The notes under the pieces are model-generated. The model did no database searches. It saw nothing but the letters and a program-made list of their open reading frames with translations, and was not told the origin of the DNA. Position numbers and translations under genes: made by a program. Positions 44,352 through 52,060 of a DNA stretch of 64,000 nucleotides are shown here, one piece after another; position 1 is the stretch's first letter, and every line of letters starts with the position of its first letter. This DNA is from Clostridium scatologenes (GTDB lineage Bacteria; Bacillota; Clostridia; Clostridiales; Clostridiaceae), in contig NZ_CP009933.1 of NCBI RefSeq assembly GCF_000968375.1, positions 3,844,001 through 3,908,000 on the forward strand. The letters run 5' to 3'.

Positions 44352-45784
44352 CATTTTTGCATCGTTGATTTTTTGTTATATTTTATTCTTTTTCTTACAA
44401 ATGTAGATGGATCTATTCCTAATTCCTTAGCTGCATCTCTAACATTTCCATGCTTTTCAAACGCATTTTTCATAAGCCTAATCTCTAAATTTTCAATTGC
44501 TTCTTTTAAAGTACAATTTTTTTCATGAATATTAAGATCTATGTTACTACCTTTTATTGGTAACTCACTTCTAGTTATTTTATTATCAGAACTCATAATT
44601 ATAACTCTTTCTATTATATTTTTTAGTTCTCTAACATTTCCTGGCCATTTATATTTTTTTAACTGCTGCATAGCTCCTTCTGTAATACTTTTATTGAAGT
44701 TATACTTTTTATTAAATTTATTAAGAAAATGTACTATCAAAGGTTCAATATCATTTTTTCTTTCCCTAAGAGGTATAATTGTAATAGGTACAACATTCAA
44801 TCTGTAATACAAATCCTCTCTAAAAGTTTTTTTGCTTACCATAAGTTCTAAATTTCTATTAGTAGCAGCAATAACTCTTACATTAACTTTAATTGTTTTT
44901 ACTGCACCTACTCTCTTAATCTCACCCTCTTGGAGAACTCTAAGTAGTTTTACCTGCATATCTAATGGTAATTCCCCAACTTCATCTAAAAAAATAGTAC
45001 CGCTATCAGCTAATTCAAAAAGACCAATTTTTCCTTCCTTACTTGCACCTGTAAAAGCCCCTTTTTCATATCCAAAAAGCTCTGATTCTATAAGGTTCTC
45101 AGGTATAGCACCACAATTTACCTTTATAAATCCTTTATCACTTCTTTTGCTATTTTTGTGTATATATTTAGATATTTCTTCTTTTCCTACCCCAGTTTCC
45201 CCAAGTAAAAGTACCGTAGTGTCTACATTAGAAACCTTTTTACACATAGTCAAAATTTTCAACATATTTTCATCTTCAGCAATAATACCTGAAAAGTTCA
45301 TAAGCTGTCTTCTCATCGCTTCTACTTGAGAATAATATTTTTGTGCTAAATTTTCTTTCTTTTCTAACTTTTCTTTCAACTCATATAAATCTGTAACATC
45401 TCTTACATTAGTAACTACCATAACTATATTACTCTGTTCATCAAAAATAGGGTTACTAGAAACCATTACTTTCTTTCCTGTTTTAAATTTTTGCTCAATT
45501 GTTATGTCTTTTCTACTCTTTAACACCATAAGTGTAGCTGACTTCGATATGTATCCACATTTCTCAATATCCATCATGTTTTTCCACAGCATTTCCTCTT
45601 TCTTCATTCCTGTAATTTTTTCATAGGCACTGTTTAAAAATATAGTATTTGCTTGTCCATCTGTTATATATATACCATCATAAGAACATTCAATTATGTT
45701 ATACAAACTTCTTATCTTTAACTTCAAAGTTTCCTCATCACCATTTAATAATTCATTGAAATTTAATAAATCCATATTTTCCAT
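44351..45784 (-). CDS. Second sigma-54-dependent PAS/AAA+ activator
   Basis: Enhancer-binding protein, 477 residues: an N-terminal PAS domain (about 24-135, IIECSYDGIYITDGQANTIFLNSAYEKITG), AAA+ core with Walker A GETGVGKE (195-202), canonical sigma-54 loop GAFTGA (242-247), Walker B IFLDEVGE, and a C-terminal Fis-type helix-turn-helix (DAAKELGIDPSTFVRKRIKY). It sits directly upstream of the abfD copy 2 promoter and downstream of the ACP/Lux-type operon, and is the best candidate regulator of both. The ligand sensed by the PAS domain is unknown. Confidence 0.88.
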   Translation of the reverse strand: MENMDLLNFNELLNGDEETLKLKIRSLYNIIECSYDGIYITDGQANTIFLNSAYEKITGMKKEEMLWKNMMDIEKCGYISKSATLMVLKSRKDITIEQKFKTGKKVMVSSNPIFDEQSNIVMVVTNVRDVTDLYELKEKLEKKENLAQKYYSQVEAMRRQLMNFSGIIAEDENMLKILTMCKKVSNVDTTVLLLGETGVGKEEISKYIHKNSKRSDKGFIKVNCGAIPENLIESELFGYEKGAFTGASKEGKIGLFELADSGTIFLDEVGELPLDMQVKLLRVLQEGEIKRVGAVKTIKVNVRVIAATNRNLELMVSKKTFREDLYYRLNVVPITIIPLRERKNDIEPLIVHFLNKFNKKYNFNKSITEGAMQQLKKYKWPGNVRELKNIIERVIIMSSDNKITRSELPIKGSNIDLNIHEKNCTLKEAIENLEIRLMKNAFEKHGNVRDAAKELGIDPSTFVRKRIKYNKKSTMQK

Positions 45785-45899
45785 AGAATTACCTTCTTTC
45801 TACTTTGTTAATAAAACTACAATTAATAATATTATACTATAACTTTATCATAAATGTTATATTTATCAAAATTAACATTTTTTTCAACAAAGACAAAAA

Positions 45900-45955
45900 A
45901 GAACCATACATGAATTAAAGCTAAAAATTTAACTTTAATTTTATATAGTTCATTA
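45900..45955 (-). terminator. Terminator of ACP/Lux-type operon
   Basis: Long imperfect stem (GAAC...AATTAAAG / CTTTAATT...GTTC) just past the LuxC-like gene stop, before the activator gene. Confidence 0.55.
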
Positions 45956-45970
45956 TACATTATCATAATT

Positions 45971-47263
45971 CTAATTAGTATTGACTACACACCATCTTAC
46001 AAGTTCATTTATTACGAAATATCCATCCCACGGATAATCATATATATTCATCAATCCAACATTTACAATCCTATCTGCTCCCAAAGGCGTTACAAGTTCT
46101 CCAAATTGTAACATTTTATTTTTATCTTTACAGGCTACACCTATAGTTTGTATTCTATTTGTAATTAAATTTTTTATATCAAATACACTTTCTATTTCTT
46201 TTACAAACAAACATCTTCCACCTAAAGGCTCCTCCAAATTTATTTCACTATTTATTAAAATTGTATAATCAAGGCCTTTACTACAATATAAATTCTTATT
46301 TAAACTAAGACTATATTTCCCTCTTGTATTTATAATTTTTGCAGAAGTACTTTCATCTAAAATATTAGGATATCTCTTCTTTAATTTTTCAAAACTGCTG
46401 CATAACTTTTTCATAGTTTCATCTAAAGGTATTTTACTTTTTTCTATAAATAGTACTTGAGGCGATGTACATGCCTTTTGTTGAAAAACAGCCACATCTT
46501 TTACAAATCTATCCATATAATTACTGCAGTCTTTACTTTCTATTACACCTTTATCAAAAACAGCAAAAGAATATTTAGGTCCAAAAATAACATCTTTACA
46601 AGTAGTTTTCTTTTGCAAGCTGCTAATAGCCTTTACTGCTTGTTCTCCTCCCCATATTATTCTTACATCAGCTGCTCTGGACATATTTTCATTTAACAAT
46701 TTATCACTGCTGTTAAAATATACAAGGGAAATATTCTTCAATATATCTTTTGAAAAATATTTCTTACAATTATATTCTATTTCTATATCTTTTAAAGGCT
46801 CCATAAGTTTTAGCACTAACTTGATGTTAGCTTTAGGAACTCTTACAATATTAGAGTTTTTAGCTATTATTGCTTGAAAGAGTGAATAAAGCATAAGTGT
46901 AGGTACATTTCCTGCTATCCAATGACAAGCAATTCCTCGTCCTTGTGCTTTAATAAACTTGCCATTTCCCTTGTCAATAAATTTATCTAAATAACTTTTA
47001 TCTCCTAAACTATCATTTATCAATTTATCAATGTTTTTTCTTTTAAAATAGAAAGAAAGGAATGCTGCTCCCTCTATTTTTAAAATATCTTTATTTAAAC
47101 ATATTTTTTTACTATACTCATCTAACAACAAAATAATAACTTCTATTGGTATATCCCTTAATAAATTTAAGTTATTTTTTAGTGAAGAATATATATTATC
47201 TAAGTTATTAAATTTTATTCCTTCATTATATATTTTTCCATTTAATGAATAACAAGTTATCAT
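45971..47263 (-). CDS. LuxC-like acyl-CoA/acyl-protein reductase
   Basis: NADPH-dependent reductase of the LuxC family that turns an acyl group held as thioester into the aldehyde. 430 residues; aldehyde-dehydrogenase-like fold with the substrate/NADP region GIACHWIAGNVPTL (110-123) and the acyl-accepting Cys265 (QQKACTSPQ). No luciferase genes (luxAB) are present, so it serves metabolism or surface chemistry, not light. Its ATG overlaps the LuxE-like stop (ATGA). Last gene of a four-gene operon. Confidence 0.85.
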   Translation of the reverse strand: MITCYSLNGKIYNEGIKFNNLDNIYSSLKNNLNLLRDIPIEVIILLLDEYSKKICLNKDILKIEGAAFLSFYFKRKNIDKLINDSLGDKSYLDKFIDKGNGKFIKAQGRGIACHWIAGNVPTLMLYSLFQAIIAKNSNIVRVPKANIKLVLKLMEPLKDIEIEYNCKKYFSKDILKNISLVYFNSSDKLLNENMSRAADVRIIWGGEQAVKAISSLQKKTTCKDVIFGPKYSFAVFDKGVIESKDCSNYMDRFVKDVAVFQQKACTSPQVLFIEKSKIPLDETMKKLCSSFEKLKKRYPNILDESTSAKIINTRGKYSLSLNKNLYCSKGLDYTILINSEINLEEPLGGRCLFVKEIESVFDIKNLITNRIQTIGVACKDKNKMLQFGELVTPLGADRIVNVGLMNIYDYPWDGYFVINELVRWCVVNTN

Positions 47264-48372
47264 TTAATATTTTCCCTTTCTGCAAAAGTATCTCCGCATC
47301 CTCTAGTTTCAGCTTTCTCTACTCTGGATTTGAACTTAAAATATTTACCTTTTCTTCCGCATTTGCAACTATCTATACCAACTAATTCTCCTATATCTTC
47401 TGTTAAAATAGCTTGAGATGGATAGCTTGATCCTAAAATACTCATAACTTCTATAATTCCCTGTTCACCAGGTTCAACTTCCTCTAAACTATTAATATCT
47501 CTTATTATAACCTCTGCAAAATCTGGAACATGCTTATGTCCATATTCACAATCTACAAAAACAACTCCTACCTGTTCCACCATTCCATAAAAATCTATTA
47601 TGTTTCTCATATTAGTACCAAATACTTTTGCTGTTCTCTTCATAAATTCTTCTTTCTGAACCTTTTCAGAATTAAGCTTTTTCCAACCTCCACTATGTAA
47701 AAGCTTTAAGTTAGGTAAAGATAAAGTAATTCCTTTTTCTTCTAAAACTTTCACAAATTTAGACCATATTATATAAGTAAAACCATACACTAAAATTTCT
47801 CTATCTTTATAAGTTCTTTCAAATTCTTTAAGTTTATCCATATTTAATTTTAAATTGTCATCACATTTTTCCATTACATAAGTTATCTTACTTGCGAAAC
47901 TGCTCACACCTCTTATGGCTGCACCTCTAGCAGTCAAAACACCACTTTGTCCATTTATATTCTTGTCATCTATAATAAGCATAGGTCTTCTTTTTGTTCC
48001 TAAAAAACTTACCAAGGTAGATATTAATCCTTGAGTTTGATGTAAAGATGTAGTTTTATCTAAGTATATTTTACTAGGTTTTCCAGTTGTTGTAGCGCTG
48101 GAATTTAATATTCTTATTACATCTTCCTTAGAACAAATTGAAAGATCAAACTCTTTAAACATATTAACAGGTATAAATGGAACTTCTTCTAATTTAAAAA
48201 TTTTAGAAATATCTATCCCGCTCTTTTTATACATAGCTCTTAAATTAGAATTTATACTAAAATTTTTTAATTGTTCTTTTATAATTTTTAATAACTTTTC
48301 TTCTTTTTCATTCTGAGGTATTTTAAATTGATTAGCTAACACAATACTATCTATAATACCTTTGTTAATCAT
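47260..48372 (-). CDS. LuxE-like acyl-protein synthetase
   Basis: Adenylate-forming enzyme of the LuxE family, which activates a carboxylic acid and hands it to the reductase. 370 residues with NSSATTTGKPSKIYLD (about 90-105) as the nucleotide-binding loop, DFYGMVEQVG as the acyl-AMP motif, and a C-terminal CKCGRKGKYFKFKSR segment. It overlaps the ligase gene by 8 bp at its start and LuxC-like gene by 4 bp at its end, so the set is co-translated. Confidence 0.85.
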   Translation of the reverse strand: MINKGIIDSIVLANQFKIPQNEKEEKLLKIIKEQLKNFSINSNLRAMYKKSGIDISKIFKLEEVPFIPVNMFKEFDLSICSKEDVIRILNSSATTTGKPSKIYLDKTTSLHQTQGLISTLVSFLGTKRRPMLIIDDKNINGQSGVLTARGAAIRGVSSFASKITYVMEKCDDNLKLNMDKLKEFERTYKDREILVYGFTYIIWSKFVKVLEEKGITLSLPNLKLLHSGGWKKLNSEKVQKEEFMKRTAKVFGTNMRNIIDFYGMVEQVGVVFVDCEYGHKHVPDFAEVIIRDINSLEEVEPGEQGIIEVMSILGSSYPSQAILTEDIGELVGIDSCKCGRKGKYFKFKSRVEKAETRGCGDTFAERENIK

Positions 48373-49873
48373 ACTGCCTCGTCTCCCGCTTTTCCTTATC
48401 TTTTAAAACCTTTAATAACACTTTTCCAGAAGAATTTTTAGGTAGTGTATCTAAAAATTCTATATATTTAGGCACCTTATATTTTGGCAACTTATTTTTA
48501 CAATAATCAACTATAAATTTGAAATCTAAGCTAACTTCCTTTGATTTTAATACTACAAAAGCCTTTACTGCTTCTCCCAAAACATCATCTTCTATTCCTA
48601 TAACTGCACACTCCACTACTTCCGGTATCTTAACTATTAAGTTTTCGATTTCTTTAGGACTTATTCTGTTTCCACCGCTTTTTATTATATTTTTTTCTCT
48701 TGATACTATATAAACATATCCATCTTCATCAATAGTGGCTAAATCTCCTGTATAAAGTAATCCTGCCTTTATAACTTTTTCAGTACTTTTTTTGTCATTA
48801 AAATATCCTTTCATTATGTTTTCACCTTTAGCTACTACTTCACCTACTTCACCAGGTTCAACTTCTACCCCATTTTTATTTAATACTTTAATCTCTGTTC
48901 CTGGAATTCCTTTACCAATAGATCCCAGTTTACTTTTAATTTTAGAAGGTGGAAGATATGATAATCTTGCTGTAGCTTCAGTTTGTCCGTACATAATGTA
49001 GATATCCACATTTTTAAGTGTATTGCTTAATTCTTTTATAAAAACTTCTGGTAATCTTCCTCCGGCCTGAGTTATATATCTTAATGAAGGAAATTTACAT
49101 TCTTTAAAATTTGTCATTCGAAGCAGTATTTGATAAGTACTTGGAACACCTGCAAAACCAGTACATTTGTACTTATTTATATGTTCTATCACACTTTGCG
49201 GAAACATAAATTTATTATTTATTACAACAGTACCACCACATCTAAAATGTGTATTAAGCAAAGAAGTTCCATAACAATAATAAAAAGGAAGCACCACATC
49301 TATAATATCTTTTTCTGTCAAATTTAAGTAGTCTATTATAGATTCAGTATTATACATCAAGTTATAATGTGTAAGCATTACACCCTTAGGCTTATCTGTA
49401 GACCCTGAAGTAAACATAATTACTGATATATCTTCTTTTATATTAATGTTGTTGTTTACATCTAACACTCCATTAAATTTAATAGCTTCTAAATCTTTTT
49501 CAGTATGAAGCTCAACATCATCATTAATTATATTCTGTATTTTAACTTTATACTTTTTCTGTACAAAAACTAGCTTTATTTTTAATATATCAATAATATA
49601 TTTTATATCTTCACTAGAAGTTACAGGATTTATAGGTACACAAATACTTCCATTTTTAATAATTCCAAAATAAGTTGTTATGAAAAATTGACAGTTATCA
49701 GATACTATAAGTACACTATCTTTCTTATTATATTTTTTTTCAACTAATAAATTTGTTACACGATTTATATTTATATATATTTCTCTATAGCTTATTTTTG
49801 TTTCTTTATCATATATTACTGCTGTTTTTTCTAAATTAAAGGACTTTTCAAAAATATAATCTGTAAAGGTCAT
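48365..49873 (-). CDS. Acyl-AMP ligase (ANL superfamily)
   Basis: 502-residue adenylate-forming ligase: A3 loop MFTSGSTDKPKGV (about residues 153-165), A5 YGQTEATARLSYLP, A7 YTGDLATIDEDGY, and the C-terminal catalytic Lys in NSSGKVLLK. It likely loads an acid onto the ACP encoded just before it. The acid cannot be read from sequence; given the neighbourhood, a short acid such as 4-hydroxybutyrate, butyrate or caproate is a hypothesis. Overlaps ACP and LuxE-like genes. Confidence 0.85.
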   Translation of the reverse strand: MTFTDYIFEKSFNLEKTAVIYDKETKISYREIYININRVTNLLVEKKYNKKDSVLIVSDNCQFFITTYFGIIKNGSICVPINPVTSSEDIKYIIDILKIKLVFVQKKYKVKIQNIINDDVELHTEKDLEAIKFNGVLDVNNNINIKEDISVIMFTSGSTDKPKGVMLTHYNLMYNTESIIDYLNLTEKDIIDVVLPFYYCYGTSLLNTHFRCGGTVVINNKFMFPQSVIEHINKYKCTGFAGVPSTYQILLRMTNFKECKFPSLRYITQAGGRLPEVFIKELSNTLKNVDIYIMYGQTEATARLSYLPPSKIKSKLGSIGKGIPGTEIKVLNKNGVEVEPGEVGEVVAKGENIMKGYFNDKKSTEKVIKAGLLYTGDLATIDEDGYVYIVSREKNIIKSGGNRISPKEIENLIVKIPEVVECAVIGIEDDVLGEAVKAFVVLKSKEVSLDFKFIVDYCKNKLPKYKVPKYIEFLDTLPKNSSGKVLLKVLKDKEKRETRQYD

Positions 49874-50112
49874 ATTTCAACACCATATTTTTTTAGTATT
49901 TTTTTCACATCACCTATAGTATACATTTTTGATATGTCAACTACTTCAAGGCTAATCCCAAATCCTTCTTCTATACCGTTTACAAGCTCTACATGAGCCA
50001 AAGAATCCCAATCTTCTATTTCATCTGGCCCCATTTCGTCCGTTACTTTCTCTATATTTTTTATATTTAAGGCATCAGAAATTATTTTATTAAACTTCTC
50101 CAAATTACTCAT
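49870..50112 (-). CDS. Acyl carrier protein
   Basis: 80-residue carrier protein with the phosphopantetheine attachment Ser37 in DWDSLAHVELV. It is not the housekeeping fatty-acid ACP by context, since no fab genes are near. It overlaps the ligase gene by 4 bp (ATGA) and heads the operon ACP-ligase-LuxE-LuxC. AGGAGG precedes the ATG. Confidence 0.88.
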   Translation of the reverse strand: MSNLEKFNKIISDALNIKNIEKVTDEMGPDEIEDWDSLAHVELVNGIEEGFGISLEVVDISKMYTIGDVKKILKKYGVEI

Positions 50113-50155
50113 AAAAATTACCTCCTATTATTTGTGCATTTTTATAGAAATATAT

Positions 50156-50173
50156 ACGCAATTTTTATACCAC
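50156..50173 (-). promoter_or_regulatory. Candidate sigma-54 promoter of ACP/Lux-type operon
   Basis: GTGGTATAAAAATTGCGT on the minus strand has the required GG-N10-GC spacing and a TTGC -12 box; the -24 side is less perfect (TGGTAT rather than TGGCAC). It lies 45-60 bp upstream of the ACP start. Confidence 0.6.
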
Positions 50174-50516
50174 AGTACTTAAGCATATACATTTTATTCG
50201 ATATATATCATTAGCTAATACCATCACCTTCTTCGAGTTTGGAATAAGCCCTACTACATACCTTAAAAAGTTCTTCTAATGCTATTAAACTACAAACACA
50301 TTAACATATAATTTTGGCAAAAGTTAACACTTAAAACTATTTCTGATGCATTATTACAATTTTATTTTTACTTAACGTTAAATTTATGCCTAAATATCAG
50401 ATAACTTGTACATCTAAAAGCATTTACAAATTTTCGTTGATAATATGCATCTTGTTTCTACTTTGCACAAGAAATAAAAAATTAAAAATTTTTAAGAGCT
50501 ATATTAATATAAAACA
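50174..50516. promoter_or_regulatory. Gene-free control region upstream of ACP operon
   Basis: No gene is visible. The 12-mer TGCATTATTACA (50347-50358), shared with the abfD copy 2 upstream region, is ~180 bp from the candidate promoter, a suitable enhancer distance. Confidence 0.4.
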
Positions 50517-50533
50517 TTACATTAATATAGCTC
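50491..50533 (-). terminator. Terminator overlapping GDPD gene end
   Basis: A 15-bp stem AAGAGCTATATTAAT / ATTAATATAGCTCTT whose first arm includes the last codons of the gene, followed by a T-rich tract. Confidence 0.75.
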
Positions 50534-51365
50534 TTAATTTTTCTGGGTAGTCCGTAATAATTCCATCAACTCCCATTTCTATAAATTTATTCATATCTTT
50601 AACATTGTCTACTGTCCACACATGAATTTTTTTATTTCTCTTATGCACTTTATCTATTAGCTCTTTGTCAACTTTAGCATTATAAACGCTGTAGAAATCT
50701 ACATCTTTTAACTTAAATATATCATCATTATTGGAACAAGTTATATATCCTATTTGAATTTTAGGATTTAGTTTTTTTACCTTTTCCAGAATTCTGTAAT
50801 CAAATGAACATACCATTGAACTATCTATAACATTATTATCTTCAATGATCTTAACTACTTTTTCTGGTAAATTAATATCATTTCCATAAGATTTTATTTC
50901 TATATCTAATTTTATTTTTCCTTTAGTTTTCTTTACCACTTCATCTAATTTCGGAATTTTTTCATCTCTAAATTTTTTAGAGTTATTTGCATAAACACTT
51001 AATTGTTCAATGTTTTTATAATTAGTCTCTTCAACATTTTTATTTAATTTAGAAATTCTTTTCAAACTTTTATCATGCATTAATACAACTACACCATCTT
51101 TAGTCTGTTGTACATCCAATTCTGCATAATCAGCTTTATCTTCCACTGAACATAAAATAGAACTTATTGTATTTTCAGGGGCACGTCTACTGCTCCCTCT
51201 ATGAGCTATTATTTTAACTGGAATATCAGTTACATAAACCCCACTACTTTTACTTTTTTGCTGTGAAGCTAATTTAAAACCTGCTAATAAAGATAATAGA
51301 AATACAACTATTATACTAGTAACCATTAATATTTCACTTTTCCTATTAATATAATTTATTTTCAT
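50517..51365 (-). CDS. Glycerophosphodiester phosphodiesterase, membrane-anchored
   Basis: Hydrolyses glycerophosphodiesters to glycerol 3-phosphate and an alcohol, or degrades surface teichoic-type polymers. 282 residues: an N-terminal transmembrane segment (about 14-32) and an extracytoplasmic GDPD domain with the metal/catalytic motif IIAHRGSSRRAPENT, ELDVQQTKDGVVVLMHD and VWTVDNVKDM. All catalytic residues (HR, ELD, HD) are present. It is single, and its terminator stem overlaps its 3' end. Confidence 0.88.
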   Translation of the reverse strand: MKINYINRKSEILMVTSIIVVFLLSLLAGFKLASQQKSKSSGVYVTDIPVKIIAHRGSSRRAPENTISSILCSVEDKADYAELDVQQTKDGVVVLMHDKSLKRISKLNKNVEETNYKNIEQLSVYANNSKKFRDEKIPKLDEVVKKTKGKIKLDIEIKSYGNDINLPEKVVKIIEDNNVIDSSMVCSFDYRILEKVKKLNPKIQIGYITCSNNDDIFKLKDVDFYSVYNAKVDKELIDKVHKRNKKIHVWTVDNVKDMNKFIEMGVDGIITDYPEKLRAILM

Positions 51366-51519
51366 ATAATTTAGTCCCCTCTATTTTTAACAAACAATTT
51401 ACATCTTAGTATTTTAATTATATAATATCATGAACTTATTATATTAACCTTACATAATTCTTAAGAATATCTTAATTTTATTTACATTAATTTTACATCT
51501 GAAAATGAATACAAAAATA

Positions 51520-51546
51520 AAAGAGGTAAAATTACCCCTTTTACAT
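51520..51546 (-). terminator. Terminator of FlxA-like gene
   Basis: Stem AAAAGAGGTAA / TTACCCCTTTT, about 30 bp downstream of the gene. Confidence 0.6.
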
Positions 51547-51575
51547 ATAAATAAAACTTTATTATAATTCATCAA

Positions 51576-51959
51576 TTAAGCATATACATCTATTATATTA
51601 TTACTATTGCTATTTGATTCATTATTCATACTTTGTACTGATTCTGCTTGATTGTTAGATGTTTCAGCTAATTTACTTACCTGCTGTGTTTGCTGTGTTT
51701 GCTGTGTTTGCTGTGTTTGCTGTGTCTGTTGTGCCTGCTGAATTTGAGCCTCAATCTGTTGCAATTCAGCCTGCAATGCTTGAATTTTTTGTTGTTTTAT
51801 CTCTGAACTATCATTACTTGAATTTTCTTGCTGTATTTGCTGATCAATACTAGATCTTTGTTGTTCAAGACTACTTGAGCTGCTGCTAGTACTGCCACTA
51901 GCTTTTTGGGATAATGTTGCTAAATTTGATGACATTGATGAAACTCCTGAAATACTCAT
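51576..51959 (-). CDS. FlxA-like protein with QQT tandem repeat
   Basis: 127-residue low-complexity protein, start ATG 51959 after a G8 run with good spacing (an in-frame upstream ATG has no ribosome site). N-terminal Ser-rich part (MSISGVSSMSSNLATLSQ), a coiled coil (QQKIQALQAELQQIEAQIQQAQ) and then the triplet QQT repeated about five times, encoded by a near-perfect 9-bp tandem repeat at 51681-51729. C-terminus NNIIDVYA. It matches the FlxA family, often linked to flagellar regulons, but its function is unknown. No flagellar gene is in the window. Confidence 0.7.
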   Translation of the reverse strand: MSISGVSSMSSNLATLSQKASGSTSSSSSSLEQQRSSIDQQIQQENSSNDSSEIKQQKIQALQAELQQIEAQIQQAQQTQQTQQTQQTQQTQQVSKLAETSNNQAESVQSMNNESNSNSNNIIDVYA

Positions 51960-52060
51960 AATATATTCCCCCCCCATTTTAATTGTTATTATTAAGGTAT
52001 TTTCAGAAAAACATTATAACTAATCATTTCTCCGAATTTCCATAATTATTCTAATATAAT

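Noticed and set aside
44541..45329. Plus-strand open frames opposite the second activator gene
   Set aside because: They lie antisense to a well-supported AAA+ protein and have no ribosome site or family.
45971..48372. Bioluminescence operon, because of LuxC and LuxE
   Set aside because: No luxA, luxB or luxD is present; the LuxC/LuxE pair occurs with a ligase and ACP, which points to acid reduction, not light.
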